Source: Flavobacteriaceae bacterium
Lineage (GTDB): Bacteria > Bacteroidota > Bacteroidia > Flavobacteriales > Flavobacteriaceae
Direction of reading: 5' to 3'
Assembly: GCA_947446635.1 (NCBI GenBank)
Contig: CANFHF010000008.1
Span: 1 to 64,000 of the forward strand
Length of the DNA: 64,000 nucleotides
Positions 50,616 to 60,235 of the stretch are shown in pieces. The notes under the pieces were generated by a model. It did not search any database. It was given only the letters and a program-made list of their open reading frames with translations, and was not told the origin of the DNA. The first letter of the stretch is position 1, and each line of letters starts with the position of its first letter. The position numbers were made by a program, and so were the translations under genes.

Positions 50616-53027
50616 TTAAGATCCACACATTTCACATTCGTCAGGACCGGCATTTTTTGCCAATTCGATCATGGCTCTGTATTCTTCTGCGGTCATTTCT
50701 ACTGCTTCGGTTTCAACTGCTATTTGCTGCACTTTGACTTCTTGCAATGGCTCTGCTTTTTTGTCGTTGTTCAAGGTAAATTTTATCGCGTCTACCGCCG
50801 CTTTAGTTCTTAAATAGTACATTCCGGTTTTCAATCCAGATTGCCAAGCATAGAAGTGCATAGACGTCAATTTAGAGTATGTGGCATTTTGCATAAACAA
50901 GTTCAAGGATTGAGATTGATCTACAAAATAACCCCGCTGACGCGACATATCTATAATGTCTTTCATGGACATTTCCCAAACCGTTTTGTACAGTTCTTTC
51001 AAATCTTGAGGAATATCTAGGTCTTGAACAGACCCATTGTTGCGCATTAATTCTTGTTTCAAGGTTTCGTTCCAAAGTCCGCGTTCTACCAAATCATTCA
51101 GCAGATGCTTATTTACAACGATAAATTCACCAGAAAGAACCCGTCTGGTGTAAATATTAGAAGTATAAGGTTCAAATGCTTCATTGTTGCCTAGAATCTG
51201 CGAAGTGGAGGCCGTTGGCATTGGCGCAACCAAAAGTGAGTTTCTAACACCGTGCTTCATTACTTCTTTTCTCAAGGATGCCCAATCCCATCGTCCAGAA
51301 AGCTCTTCATCTTTCATTCCCCAAAGATTGTGTTGAAATTCTCCTTGAGAAATTGGCGAGCCTTTAAAAGTAGAATAGGGTCCTTCTTCTTTAGCTAATT
51401 CCATTGAGGCAGTAACGGCTGCAAAATATAAAGTTTCAAATATTTCCTGATTAAGGGTTTTAGCTTCGTCACTAGTAAAAGGTAAGCGCAACATAATAAA
51501 AGCATCAGCAAGTCCTTGAACTCCAAGCCCAACAGGACGATGACGCAAGTTAGAATTCTCGGCTTCAATTACTGGATAATAATTTCTGTCGATAACCTTG
51601 TTCAAGTTTCTGGTCACACGTTTAGTAACGGTAAACAACAATTCATGATTAAATTGTTTGTTTTCCACAAACATAGGCAATGAAATGGACGCTAGGTTGC
51701 AAACTGCGATTTCATCTTTAGAGGTGAATTCCATAATCTCGGTACACAAATTCGAAGAGCGAATCGTTCCTAGATTTTTTTGATTTGATTTTCGGTTTGC
51801 AGCATCTTTATACAACATATAAGGTGTTCCAGTCTCAATTTGCGATTCCAAAATTTTCTCCCACAATTCGTGCGCCTTGATTGTTTTTCTTCCTTTTCCA
51901 GCCTTTTCATAATCGGTGTACATTTTTTCAAATTCTTCACCATGGACGTCATATAAACCGGGACATTCGTTTGGACACATTAGGGTCCAAAGACCATCTT
52001 CCTGTACTCTTTTCATAAACAAATCCGATGTCCACATCGCAAAGAATAAATCTCTAGCGCGCATTTCTTCTTTTCCAGTGTTTTTTTTCAAATCTAAAAA
52101 ATCGAATATATCAGCGTGCCAAGTTTCGATGTAAATTGCAAAACTACCTTTACGTTTTCCTCCCCCTTGATCTACATAACGAGCTGTATCGTTGAAAACT
52201 CTCAGCATCGGCACAATTCCATTTGAAGTGCCATTAGTACCACGAATATAAGAACCTGTAGCGCGAACATTGTGAATAGAAAGCCCAACACCGCCCGCTG
52301 ATTGTGATATTTTAGCGGTTTGTTTTAAGGTGTCATAAATCCCATCAATACTATCGTCCTGCATGGCCAAAAGGAAGCAAGATGACATTTGAGGTTTTGG
52401 CGTGCCAGCATTGAATAATGTAGGTGTTGCGTGGGTAAAGAATTTTTTAGACATCAAGTCATAGGTTTCTATAACTGATTTCAAATCACCCAAGTGAATT
52501 CCAACCGAAACACGCATCAACATATGTTGCGGACGTTCTACTATTTTTCCGTTAATTTTCAGCAAATACGAACGCTCCAAGGTCTTGAAACCAAAATAGT
52601 CGTAATTGAAATCTCGGTTGTATATAATATGAGAATCTAAAAACTCTGCGTTTTCTTGAATAACATTGTGAACTTCTTCAGACAATAATGGTGCTTCTTG
52701 TCCATTTCTCGGATTAACATAATGATACATTTCGCTCATTGTTTCCGAGAATGATTTTTTGGTATTGGAATGCAAATTCGAAATGGCAATCCTTGCTGCC
52801 AATTGTGCATAATCTGGATGCGCAATGGTCATTGATGCTGCGGTTTCTGCAGCAAGATTATCTAATTCTGATGTTGAAACTCCATCGTAAAGCCCTTCAA
52901 TTACTCGCATTGCCACTTTCACAGCGTCTACTAAATCATTTAAACCATAGCATAGTTTTTTAATTCTATCCGTAATTTTGTCGAACATTACTGGCTCCTT
53001 ATGTCCATCTCTTTTTACTACGTACAT
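50616..53027 (-). CDS. nrdA: Ribonucleoside-diphosphate reductase, alpha subunit (class Ia)
   Basis: This large subunit of class I ribonucleotide reductase makes dNDPs. It has 803 residues: an N-terminal ATP-cone ([22 protein letters not shown]) for allosteric control, the cysteine in [10 protein letters not shown], the specificity region with [18 protein letters not shown], the active site [11 protein letters not shown], and the redox pair at the C-terminus (CEMCGS). It lies downstream of nrdB with a 209-bp gap, the reverse of the E. coli order. Confidence 0.97.
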   Translation of the reverse strand: MYVVKRDGHKEPVMFDKITDRIKKLCYGLNDLVDAVKVAMRVIEGLYDGVSTSELDNLAAETAASMTIAHPDYAQLAARIAISNLHSNTKKSFSETMSEMYHYVNPRNGQEAPLLSEEVHNVIQENAEFLDSHIIYNRDFNYDYFGFKTLERSYLLKINGKIVERPQHMLMRVSVGIHLGDLKSVIETYDLMSKKFFTHATPTLFNAGTPKPQMSSCFLLAMQDDSIDGIYDTLKQTAKISQSAGGVGLSIHNVRATGSYIRGTNGTSNGIVPMLRVFNDTARYVDQGGGKRKGSFAIYIETWHADIFDFLDLKKNTGKEEMRARDLFFAMWTSDLFMKRVQEDGLWTLMCPNECPGLYDVHGEEFEKMYTDYEKAGKGRKTIKAHELWEKILESQIETGTPYMLYKDAANRKSNQKNLGTIRSSNLCTEIMEFTSKDEIAVCNLASISLPMFVENKQFNHELLFTVTKRVTRNLNKVIDRNYYPVIEAENSNLRHRPVGLGVQGLADAFIMLRLPFTSDEAKTLNQEIFETLYFAAVTASMELAKEEGPYSTFKGSPISQGEFQHNLWGMKDEELSGRWDWASLRKEVMKHGVRNSLLVAPMPTASTSQILGNNEAFEPYTSNIYTRRVLSGEFIVVNKHLLNDLVERGLWNETLKQELMRNNGSVQDLDIPQDLKELYKTVWEMSMKDIIDMSRQRGYFVDQSQSLNLFMQNATYSKLTSMHFYAWQSGLKTGMYYLRTKAAVDAIKFTLNNDKKAEPLQEVKVQQIAVETEAVEMTAEEYRAMIELAKNAGPDECEMCGS

Positions 53028-53119
53028 AATCTTGTTTTTTTTTAAAACAGAAAATCCCTTTTCTATTTTGGTGAATTTGTATTACTATTTTGGGAAACTA
53101 ATCCCGGGTATTAATTTGT

Positions 53120-53146
53120 GCTATTTGCCCCGAAAACACAAATAGC
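53120..53146 (-). promoter_or_regulatory. Hairpin in the nrdB-nrdA gap
   Basis: On the minus strand GCTATTTG pairs with CAAATAGC around an 11-nt loop (TGTTTTCGGGG). An overlapping alternative pairing TTTGTG/CACAAA exists. No T-run follows and no NrdR box is seen. The rest of the gap (53028-53236) lacks a TAnnTTTG box, so nrdA is probably read from the nrdB promoter. Confidence 0.5.
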
Positions 53147-53236
53147 TTAAAGTTTTTTTGGGCTTTGGTGTTTAGAGTAAGTTTTAGTCTATTCTTTTAT
53201 AACTTTCTTCTTGACTAGGTTTCGTGGCAAAAAATA

Positions 53237-54214
53237 TTAAAAATCAGCGTCAAAACTAATTTTTTGCGCGTCTCCATCTGTATTCATTACACCTGATTTT
53301 TGGTATTCGGCTACTTTCTTTTCAAAGAAGTTTGTTTTTCCTTGAAGCGAAATCATATCCATAAAATCAAAGGGGTTTGAAGTATTATATTCTCTGCTAC
53401 AGCCTAATTCAACTAACAATCTGTCAGCAACAAATTCTAAATATTGGGTCATCAACACGGCATTCATACCAATTAAACTCACTGGAAGCGACTCGGTAAT
53501 AAATTCTCTTTCAATATTTAATGCGTCAACTATAATTTCCTTGATCCGTTTTTTAGGCACTTTATTCACCAAGTGATGATTATGCAAATGCACTGCGAAA
53601 TCACAATGAACTCCTTCATCACGAGAAATCAATTCATTAGAAAAAGTCAATCCAGGCATTAAGCCTCTTTTTTTCAACCAATAAATAGAACAGAAAGCTC
53701 CTGAAAAGAAAATTCCTTCCACCGCTGCAAAGGCTATCAACCGTTCCGCAAACGAATCCGATTCAATCCATTTCAAAGCCCAGTCCGCTTTTTTCTTAAT
53801 GGCTGGAAAAACATCTAATGCATTAAACAATTCATCTTTCTCGGCTTCATCTTTAACATAGGTATCAATCAAAAGTGAATACGTTTCGCTATGAATGTTT
53901 TCCATCATAATTTGAAAACCGTAGAAAAATTTTGCTTCAGCATACTGTACTTCATTTACAAAATTTTCGGCAAGATTTTCATTCACTATACCATCAGAAG
54001 CAGCAAAAAAAGCTAGAATATGTTTCACAAAATACCGCTCATCATCACTTAATTTATTGTTCCAATCATTCAAATCCTGGGACAAATCTATTTCTTCGGC
54101 AGTCCAAAAACTGGCCTCCATTTTCTTATACCATTCCCAAATATCGTGGTGTTTGATAGGGAAAATTACGAAACGATTCTTGTTTTCTTGTAATATTGGT
54201 TCAACTTGTGACAT
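53237..54214 (-). CDS. nrdB: Ribonucleoside-diphosphate reductase, beta subunit (class Ia, eukaryote-like)
   Basis: This is the radical-generating small subunit. The 325 residues resemble eukaryotic R2: [20 protein letters not shown] with metal ligands Glu105 and His108 and the radical Tyr112, then [20 protein letters not shown] and [17 protein letters not shown]. The C-terminal FDADF is the tail that docks on NrdA. Its promoter region holds two inverted DnaA-box sequences. Confidence 0.96.
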   Translation of the reverse strand: MSQVEPILQENKNRFVIFPIKHHDIWEWYKKMEASFWTAEEIDLSQDLNDWNNKLSDDERYFVKHILAFFAASDGIVNENLAENFVNEVQYAEAKFFYGFQIMMENIHSETYSLLIDTYVKDEAEKDELFNALDVFPAIKKKADWALKWIESDSFAERLIAFAAVEGIFFSGAFCSIYWLKKRGLMPGLTFSNELISRDEGVHCDFAVHLHNHHLVNKVPKKRIKEIIVDALNIEREFITESLPVSLIGMNAVLMTQYLEFVADRLLVELGCSREYNTSNPFDFMDMISLQGKTNFFEKKVAEYQKSGVMNTDGDAQKISFDADF

Positions 54215-54299
54215 TGCAGTTTTGGTTTTTCTAAATTTTAACGAATTATTATGTTTTCGTCGATTACAAAGATTGTAAATTCTTATGGTTATTAAAAGT

Positions 54300-54307
54300 C
54301 AAACTTA
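54300..54307 (-). promoter_or_regulatory. Predicted -7 box of nrdB-nrdA
   Basis: TAAGTTTG on the minus strand with a TTTG 24 bp upstream, a little longer than the usual 17-23 bp. Its TAA overlaps one DnaA-box sequence. Leader about 80 nt. Confidence 0.5.
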
Positions 54308-54344
54308 TTCACAATTGAAGGGAGTTTTTAACAAATGTGAATAA
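54305..54344. promoter_or_regulatory. Pair of inverted DnaA boxes upstream of nrdB
   Basis: TTATTCACA at 54305-54313 and its exact complement TGTGAATAA at 54336-54344 each fit the DnaA box TTATNCACA. Their centres are 31 bp apart (about three helical turns). One overlaps the -7 box, the other abuts the -33 TTTG, so DnaA binding would bracket the promoter. In E. coli the nrdAB promoter is regulated by DnaA boxes. Confidence 0.6.
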
Positions 54345-54475
54345 ATTAAAATGCTTTTCATGTAATGTTTAATTTATTGAAAATCAATATTTTAAAAAGT
54401 TAAAAATAACACAAAGTGCTGTAAAATATAGGGGTTAAAAAATACGAGGCGAGTAAAATTATACTTTTATTAAAA

Positions 54476-55042
54476 TTATTTTTTCATGTCTAGAGCCACT
54501 TTTTCAAGTTCCAAATACCAATCTTCGCCAAATCTTCGAATGAGTGCTTCCTTGACAAATTTGTATATTGGAACTTCAAGTGCTGCGCCCAAAGAACAGG
54601 CATCATCACAAATTTCCCATTTATCGTAATTGACGGCGGCAAACTCTGTAAAATCTTTAACGCGAATAGGGTATAAATGACAAGAAACTGGTTTTTTCCA
54701 GTCGATTATGCCTTGGTTATAGGCTTGCTCAATCCCACAAAGGGCAGTTTTTCCATCATAAATGACGTAAGCACAATCTTCATTGTTAATTAAGGGTGTT
54801 TCTAGATCTCCATCCGTTCCTTTGGTCCAAGTTCCTTGAGCCTCAATAGCGACAATACCCTCCTTACGGAGAAATGATTTGACTTTTGGATAAATGGTTT
54901 CCAAAATTTTGGTTTCAGCTTCGCTTAAAGGCGCCCCCGCATCACCTCCGACACAACAGGCGCCTTTGCAGGCAGATAAGTTACAAACAAATTCTTTTTC
55001 GAGAATATCTTCCGATATAATGGTTTTTCCTAGTTGAAACAT
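54476..55042 (-). CDS. DUF3109 family cysteine-rich protein
   Basis: The 188-residue cytoplasmic protein has many cysteines in a YkgJ/CxxxCxxxC-like arrangement: [17 protein letters not shown] (residues ~20-36), a central EDCAYV and LCGIEQAY, then SCHLYPIRV and ICDDACSLG. The pattern suggests a metal or Fe-S site. Function is unknown. The predicted -7 box ends 4 nt before the ATG, so its mRNA may be leaderless. Confidence 0.82.
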   Translation of the reverse strand: MFQLGKTIISEDILEKEFVCNLSACKGACCVGGDAGAPLSEAETKILETIYPKVKSFLRKEGIVAIEAQGTWTKGTDGDLETPLINNEDCAYVIYDGKTALCGIEQAYNQGIIDWKKPVSCHLYPIRVKDFTEFAAVNYDKWEICDDACSLGAALEVPIYKFVKEALIRRFGEDWYLELEKVALDMKK

Positions 55043-55046
55043 TTCA

Positions 55047-55054
55047 CAAAGATA
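55047..55054 (-). promoter_or_regulatory. Predicted -7 box of the DUF3109 gene (leaderless arrangement)
   Basis: TATCTTTG on the minus strand, followed by TGAA and the ATG. Confidence 0.5.
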
Positions 55055-55255
55055 CTTTTCAATTCTGAATTTTGGATATTAAATAGTGAATATCTTATGT
55101 CTTAAATATCTGAAAAATGGCTCTTTGTTTGTGGAATCCAAAAACAAAAGAATCAACATCAATGGTTTAAGCTTTCGGTTTTTTAGCTAAATTAACATCC
55201 GTTTAATTTTTAACTAGAAAATTGAATATATTTACTCCCTAAACGAAAACAAATT

Positions 55256-55831
55256 ATGGAATTAAATTTCAAAGAAATAATAACCGTTGGGATGGTTCTT
55301 TTTGCCGTAATTGACATTGTGGGAACGATTCCTATCGTTGTTGATTTGAGGGCAAAACACGGGCATATCGAATCCGAGAAAGCTTCGTTAGTGGCTGGAA
55401 TTATTATGATTGTATTTCTTTTTATAGGAGAAGAATTCTTAAACCTTATAGGAATTGACGTCCATTCATTTGCCGTAGCGGGTTCATTTGTACTGTTCTT
55501 TTTAGCTTTGGAAATGATTTTAGGCATCCGCTTGTATCGTGATGAAGCCGCAAGTTCCTCATCAATAGTCCCACTTGCCTTCCCTTTAATTGCTGGAGCC
55601 GGAACGATGACCACACTTTTATCTTTAAAAGCAGAGTTTCAAACCATAAACATAATTATCGCTATCGTTTTGAATATCATTTTGGTTTATGTCGTTTTGA
55701 AATTATCTGCAAAAATCGAAAAAATGTTAGGCGAAGATGGCTTGGGTGTTATTCGTAAGACTTTTGGCGTGGTTCTTTTGGCTATTGCTGTTAAATTATT
55801 CGCCGCGAATGTTAAAGGGTTGTTTGTGTAA
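55256..55831 (+). CDS. MarC family membrane protein
   Basis: The 191-residue inner-membrane protein has six predicted helices. MVLFAVIDIVGTIPIVVDL at the start, AVAGSFVLFFLALEMILGI and VPLAFPLIAGAGTMTTLL are the family blocks. MarC proteins were once linked to multiple antibiotic resistance, but no transport activity has been shown. It stands alone, with a 124-bp gap to the next gene. Confidence 0.9.
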   Translation: MELNFKEIITVGMVLFAVIDIVGTIPIVVDLRAKHGHIESEKASLVAGIIMIVFLFIGEEFLNLIGIDVHSFAVAGSFVLFFLALEMILGIRLYRDEAASSSSIVPLAFPLIAGAGTMTTLLSLKAEFQTINIIIAIVLNIILVYVVLKLSAKIEKMLGEDGLGVIRKTFGVVLLAIAVKLFAANVKGLFV

Positions 55832-55955
55832 AATAAATTTTTATAAATTTACCCCATAACATTTTTATGAAAACAGTCTTTGCTTTTTTGGAAAGGGATT
55901 GTTAGAAATAAAATTAGACTAAAGTCTTTCTTTTTTTATATAAAAAATACATTTT

Positions 55956-56159
55956 ATGAGAATCTTTACTAACGTTTTGGCTTCTTTGGCCTTAGGTTTA
56001 ATTGTTTTTAATATAAGCCTGCTTGATTTCAAACATCCTCTTGAAGGAAACAGCATGGTGGCTTTCATTGGGATTGCTGCATCACTTTGTGCCGTTTTAA
56101 TTCTTTTGATCTTTAAAATGTCAAAGAAAATTGAAGAAAAAATGAATGATAAATTCTGA
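55956..56159 (+). CDS. Small two-helix membrane protein
   Basis: The 67-residue protein has helix 1 at about 4-24, helix 2 at about 34-54 (MVAFIGIAASLCAVLILLIF) and a Lys/Glu-rich tail. I do not recognise a named family. Its stop lies 2 nt before the GTG of the FAD protein, so the two are translated together. Confidence 0.7.
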   Translation: MRIFTNVLASLALGLIVFNISLLDFKHPLEGNSMVAFIGIAASLCAVLILLIFKMSKKIEEKMNDKF

Positions 56160-56161
56160 TT

Positions 56162-56770
56162 GTGTTTGATGTTTTACTAATTGGCGGTGGTGTTTCTGGA
56201 GTGTCATGCGCCCTTGTTTTGGGTTCGGCAAGAAAAAAATCCTTTGTCGCTGATAAAAAAATCGGAATCATTACCCATCAAAAAAACTCCTCGCTTCAAG
56301 AAGCTATTATTAATAATGCCTACGGGATTCCACCTAGTAAATTAGGATCGAGTTTATTATCGGAAAGTATTCAACATTTGTCAGATAGCTATCCTCACAT
56401 CTCCCAAATTCCGGATGAAAAAGTCTTAAAAATCAGTGGAGAATTCCCTGAATTCATTGTTGTCACAAACAGAAATACCTATAAATCCAAAATAGTTGTT
56501 GTCGGAATTGGAGCAGCAAACACATTTTCAATTGAAGGATTAATGCAGTATGTGGGGCCACATCAAAAATCACTTTCCGAAAAACAAAGAATACAACTTA
56601 AAAATAGGGATCACAAAGTGACCGAAGGAATTTATGTAATAGGAACCCTAGCGGGTTGGCGAAGCCAAGTAGCAATTGCCTCGGGAAGCGGTGCCGCCGT
56701 GGCAACCGACATTCTTACTTTATGGAATGGGGGCGTTCAAACCCACGTTCATGATAATTTTAGAGAATAA
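56162..56770 (+). CDS. Short FAD-dependent oxidoreductase (thioredoxin-reductase-like)
   Basis: The 202-residue flavoprotein begins FDVLLIGGGVSGVSCAL (GxGxxG Rossmann motif) and ends with GIYVIGTLAGWRSQVAIASGSGA, the second FAD motif of the thioredoxin-reductase fold. The NAD(P)H domain and the CxxC redox pair of full-length TrxR (~320 residues) are absent, so an external reductant or a role in FAD-linked sulfur/oxygen chemistry is possible. The start is GTG at 56162, as no ATG precedes the motif. Confidence 0.8.
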   Translation: MFDVLLIGGGVSGVSCALVLGSARKKSFVADKKIGIITHQKNSSLQEAIINNAYGIPPSKLGSSLLSESIQHLSDSYPHISQIPDEKVLKISGEFPEFIVVTNRNTYKSKIVVVGIGAANTFSIEGLMQYVGPHQKSLSEKQRIQLKNRDHKVTEGIYVIGTLAGWRSQVAIASGSGAAVATDILTLWNGGVQTHVHDNFRE

Positions 56771-56783
56771 CGTGTTCTTTTTT

Positions 56784-57212
56784 TTAATCTAGAACTTCTA
56801 CTTTTTCAACGACTACCCCTGCTTTTAAAAGAAAATCTACTCCCGAAGCATCCTTATATTCTGTTTGGTAAACCACTCTTTTTATTCCAGATTGATGGAT
56901 TAATTTACTGCATTCCTTGCAAGGCGAGAGGGTTATATATAGTGTGGCGCCTTCACAGGTCTGAGTAGATCGTGCCACTTTTAGAATTGCATTAGCTTCG
57001 GCATGGAGTACATACCAATTAGTCAACCCTTCTTGGTCTTCACAACAATTTTCAAAACCAGAAGGTGTGCCATTATACCCATCAGAAATAATCATGCGAT
57101 CCCGAACAATTATAGCGCCTACCTGTTTGCGTTTGCAGTAAGACAAAAGACTCCATTCTTTAGCGATTCGAAGATAGGCTTTGTCGTATTTATTTAATTT
57201 TTTCTTTTCCAT
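56784..57212 (-). CDS. dCMP deaminase (ComEB/CDA family)
   Basis: This zinc deaminase supplies dUMP for thymidylate synthase. The 142 residues show VGAIIVRDRMIISDGYNGTP, the catalytic HAEANAI and the zinc pair SPCKECS. A dCMP preference is inferred from the insert GFENCCEDQEGL typical of dCMP deaminases. It lies 5 bp after the HupE-like gene on the same strand. Confidence 0.92.
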   Translation of the reverse strand: MEKKKLNKYDKAYLRIAKEWSLLSYCKRKQVGAIIVRDRMIISDGYNGTPSGFENCCEDQEGLTNWYVLHAEANAILKVARSTQTCEGATLYITLSPCKECSKLIHQSGIKRVVYQTEYKDASGVDFLLKAGVVVEKVEVLD

Positions 57213-57217
57213 TGTAT

Positions 57218-57811
57218 TTATCTATTCCATATTTCGTTTCGTATAATCATTGGTAAAACAACGCCAATTACAAAAGCCGACATCGCCAACGTCCAGTCTC
57301 GTTTTGAAAATCGGAATAAATTTTGAAAAATATAAGAAAGCATTACTATCCCAAAAACCGCAATTATCTGTGATGATTCTATTCCTAATGCAAATTCAGA
57401 CAAGGGTAATAATTTAGATTGGGGCGAACCTCCGAGTATAGCGTTAAAATAACTAGAAAAACCCAATCCATGTATGATTCCAAAAAACAAAGTCACAAAG
57501 CCGACTAAGTTGATACTTTCCTGCTTAGCCGATTTTCCAACATTAAAAAGATTAAAAATGGCTACTAGAAGAATGGTCAGTGGAATTAAAAAATCTACCC
57601 AATTGGCTTTTATAATAATCACACCGAAAACCGAGAGCAATAAAGCTAGAGTATGACCAATGGTAAAAATAGAAACCAAAAGTAATAATCTTTTCCAGTC
57701 CTTGAATACATAAGGGACTGTTAAGGAGATTAGAAACAAGATGTGTTTACAAGCAAATAAGTTGAGAATATGCCGTAACCCATTTTCGAAATAAATCCAA
57801 AATTCTGACAT
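57218..57811 (-). CDS. HupE/UreJ-family membrane protein
   Basis: The 197-residue inner-membrane protein has about six helices. The family motif of two histidines is present (His14 in GLRHI and His23 in CKHILFLISL), but the Asp normally before the second His is Lys22. FFGIIHGLGFSSYF near residue 115 is the second conserved block. HupE/UreJ proteins are linked to nickel or cobalt handling in other bacteria; in Bacteroidota the metal and role are unknown. dCMP deaminase follows in the same operon. Confidence 0.85.
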   Translation of the reverse strand: MSEFWIYFENGLRHILNLFACKHILFLISLTVPYVFKDWKRLLLLVSIFTIGHTLALLLSVFGVIIIKANWVDFLIPLTILLVAIFNLFNVGKSAKQESINLVGFVTLFFGIIHGLGFSSYFNAILGGSPQSKLLPLSEFALGIESSQIIAVFGIVMLSYIFQNLFRFSKRDWTLAMSAFVIGVVLPMIIRNEIWNR

Positions 57812-57842
57812 GGCGAATCGTTTTAAAGATTATTTAGGATGT

Positions 57843-57850
57843 CAAACTTA
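57843..57850 (-). promoter_or_regulatory. Predicted -7 box of the hupE-like operon
   Basis: TAAGTTTG on the minus strand, 31 nt before the ATG. Confidence 0.4.
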
Positions 57851-57967
57851 CAATTTATTTTGAAAATAGGCGGAAATGACACTAAGAAATGCAGGTTTTA
57901 GGTTATTTATTATAATAAAAAACCTAAAAATAGTAGGATTTCATTTCTTTAAAATTGAAATAAGAAT

Positions 57968-57975
57968 TATATTTG
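57968..57975 (+). promoter_or_regulatory. Predicted -7 box of the TerB gene
   Basis: TATATTTG, 24 nt before the ATG; a weak TTTC lies at the -33 distance. Confidence 0.4.
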
Positions 57976-57999
57976 TATAGCAACTAAAAATAAAATATC

Positions 58000-58431
58000 A
58001 TGTCAATTTCAGATTTATTCGATAGCGAATTCAAACAAAGAAATAAGGGCCATTTTTCTGCAATTGTTCGCGTGGCAGTTGCTGACGGAAAGATAGCTCC
58101 TGAAGAAAAATCCTTTTTAGACAGACTGGCACGAAATCTGGATATTTCAGAAATGGAATATGAAGAAATTTTGGAAAACCCATTAAAATACCCCATCAAT
58201 CCACCCTATTTGCGAACCGAAAGAGTAGAGCGTCTGTACGATCTGGCCAGAATGGTTCATATAGACCACCATTTAGGAGACAAGCAAGATTCTTTATTGA
58301 AAAGGTTAGGATTGGCTCTCGGCTTTACTCCGGAAAACGTAAATTATATTGTAGACAAAGCCCTTTCCTTGGTAGACAAAAAAGTAGATGTCGATACTTT
58401 TATTTACGAAATGGAGCACATGAACAAATAA
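58000..58431 (+). CDS. TerB-like protein
   Basis: The 143-residue all-helical cytoplasmic protein has FSAIVRVAVADGKIAPEEKSFL, the EF-hand-like acidic segment of the TerB fold, and IDHHLGDKQDSLLKRLGLALGF in the second half. TerB is associated with tellurite resistance in other bacteria, but isolated copies like this one have no known role. No other ter genes are present. Confidence 0.85.
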   Translation: MSISDLFDSEFKQRNKGHFSAIVRVAVADGKIAPEEKSFLDRLARNLDISEMEYEEILENPLKYPINPPYLRTERVERLYDLARMVHIDHHLGDKQDSLLKRLGLALGFTPENVNYIVDKALSLVDKKVDVDTFIYEMEHMNK

Positions 58432-58463
58432 TTAAAAGAGCTTCCAATGGAAACTGCTTTTAA
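58432..58463. terminator. Probable bidirectional terminator between terB and fbp
   Basis: TTAAAAG and CTTTTAA pair, interrupted by a bulge and a mismatch, then TTCC/GGAA close around AAT. A- and T-runs flank both sides. Confidence 0.55.
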
Positions 58464-58465
58464 TT

Positions 58466-59485
58466 TTAATATTTGCTCAGTTTAGCCAATCGCATAAAAT
58501 CTTCTGCTTTTTCAACCATATTATGACTGCCGCAAAAAAACGGAGCTCTTTCATGTAATTCTGTAGGCAAAATTTCCATGATTCTAGCAAAGCCATTTGA
58601 TGCTTTTCCTCCAGCTTGCTCAACTATAAAAGCCATTGGATTGCATTCATAAAGCAGTCGTAATTTCCCTTTTGGAGCTTTTGTGCTAGTTGGATATAGA
58701 TAAATTCCACCTTTAATCATATTACGATGAATATCCGAAACCAAACTTCCTATATAACGTGAAGTATAAGGTCGGTCTTCTTCTTCAAATTGGCAATATT
58801 TAATATAATCTTTCACCCCTTGTGGAAAATGAACATAATTTCCTTCGTTTACTGAATAAATATTTCCGTCTAAAGGGAATTTCATATTGGGATGCGACAA
58901 ATAAAAGGTTCCAATGGCTGGGTTCAAGGTAAATCCGTTCACACCATGTCCTGTGGTATAAACCAGCATGGTCGATGTACCATAAATAACATATCCCGCC
59001 GCAACTTGATTAATACCAGGCTGCAAAAAATCCTCAAGAGTAACTGGAGTACCAATGGGCGTTATCCTTCTGTAAACAGAGAAAATAGTTCCCAATGAAA
59101 CATTCACGTCTATATTTGAAGAACCATCCAGCGGATCCATTAAAACCACGTATTTATTGTTATGGCAGTTGTCAGAACCTTGCACGGTGATATAATCATC
59201 ATTTTCTTCGGAAGCAATTCCGCATACAATTTCACGGTTGATTAAGGTTTGAATAAAAATTTCATTGGCATAAACATCCAGTTTTTGCTGATCTTCGCCT
59301 TGAATGTTTTGTGCTCCTGCAGCACCAACAATATCAACTAAACCTGCTTTATTCACTTTGTAGTTAACTACCTTGGCGGCCAATCGTATGGAGTTAATTA
59401 TTCGAGATAATTCCCCCGATGAGTATTGAAAAGCAGTTTGGTTTTCGATGATAAATTCACCTAGTGTTTTGTTGCGTTCTTCCAT
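58466..59485 (-). CDS. fbp: Fructose-1,6-bisphosphatase, class 1
   Basis: This gluconeogenic phosphatase has 339 residues with IASEENDD, the metal-binding [38 protein letters not shown] and [19 protein letters not shown]. It opposes phosphofructokinase and pairs functionally with fbaA at 15-16 kb. It is convergent with terB and divergent from the GNAT gene. Confidence 0.96.
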   Translation of the reverse strand: MEERNKTLGEFIIENQTAFQYSSGELSRIINSIRLAAKVVNYKVNKAGLVDIVGAAGAQNIQGEDQQKLDVYANEIFIQTLINREIVCGIASEENDDYITVQGSDNCHNNKYVVLMDPLDGSSNIDVNVSLGTIFSVYRRITPIGTPVTLEDFLQPGINQVAAGYVIYGTSTMLVYTTGHGVNGFTLNPAIGTFYLSHPNMKFPLDGNIYSVNEGNYVHFPQGVKDYIKYCQFEEEDRPYTSRYIGSLVSDIHRNMIKGGIYLYPTSTKAPKGKLRLLYECNPMAFIVEQAGGKASNGFARIMEILPTELHERAPFFCGSHNMVEKAEDFMRLAKLSKY

Positions 59486-59575
59486 TTCGAAATCGTTGTA
59501 GTTGTTTTGAAGTCACAAATATCGGGTTTTTTGTGAAAACAAATTGAATACTATTTATTTAGTTTGTCAGTATTG

Positions 59576-59583
59576 TATATTTG
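59576..59583 (+). promoter_or_regulatory. Predicted -7 box of the GNAT gene
   Basis: TATATTTG followed by C, 68 nt before the ATG. Confidence 0.4.
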
Positions 59584-59651
59584 CCATCTAAAGTGATATT
59601 TTAATGTTTTAAATAGAAATTTATACTGCTAAATATATTAAAAATAAAAAA

Positions 59652-60158
59652 ATGACTATTAGAAAAGGGAATCCCGAAGACATGAAAGCCGTCTTGGAAC
59701 TTATTCAGGAGTTAGCCGATTTCGAAAAAGAACCGGATGCCGTTCTTGTGACTGTCGAAGATTTGATTCGAGATGGCTTTGGTACAACCCCGCTTTTTCA
59801 TGTTTTTGTGGCAGAAGTAAAATCAGACCCGAGAGATAGCAAACAAACAAAACAAATCGTGGGTATTGCCCTATATTATTATCGGTATTCTACTTGGAAA
59901 GGGAAAACAATTCATTTGGAAGATCTAGTGGTGAAAGATAAGATGCGTGGTAAGGGATTGGGTTATGCATTATACTCCGAAATTATAAAACAAGGCCAGA
60001 AAGATAAAGTGCGAAGAATTGAATGGAATGTCCTCGATTGGAATACCCCAGCAATCGCATTTTATGAAAAATCAGGAGCCAAAGTACTTGATGATTGGAG
60101 AGTGGGGCAAATGGATGAAGCCGCCATTAATTATTTTGTAGAAAATAAACTGAAATAA
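59652..60158 (+). CDS. GNAT N-acetyltransferase (diamine/spermidine acetyltransferase-like)
   Basis: The 168-residue acetyltransferase has ELIQELADFEKEPDAVLVT at the start, IHLEDLVVKDKMRGKGLGYAL with the acetyl-CoA loop (RGKGLG), and WNVLDWNTPAIAFYEKSGA. These resemble SSAT-like enzymes that acetylate polyamines or thialysine. The true substrate is unknown. It lies upstream of aspartate kinase, in an order also common in related genomes. Confidence 0.85.
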   Translation: MTIRKGNPEDMKAVLELIQELADFEKEPDAVLVTVEDLIRDGFGTTPLFHVFVAEVKSDPRDSKQTKQIVGIALYYYRYSTWKGKTIHLEDLVVKDKMRGKGLGYALYSEIIKQGQKDKVRRIEWNVLDWNTPAIAFYEKSGAKVLDDWRVGQMDEAAINYFVENKLK

Positions 60159-60182
60159 AGACAAAAAAATAAAACAAACTGC

Positions 60183-60234
60183 TTTCAAATTTCAAATTAT
60201 TAATTTGGAATCTGGAATCTAAATCTGAATTTTA
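60183..60234 (+). repeat. Near-tandem AT-rich spacer before aspartate kinase
   Basis: TTTCAAATTTCAAATTATT, GGAATCTGGAATCTAAATCT and a final AATTTTAAATG, one more example of the spacer repeats. Confidence 0.6.
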
Positions 60235-60235
60235 A

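Noticed and set aside
54305..54344. DnaA boxes as the chromosomal origin
   Set aside because: Only two boxes are present, with no dnaA, dnaN or typical oriC neighbours and no AT-rich unwinding cluster beyond the local background; a promoter role fits better.
58000..58431. TerB gene as part of a tellurite-resistance or ter defence system
   Set aside because: No terC, terD, terZ or associated genes are in the window; solitary TerB-fold proteins are common.
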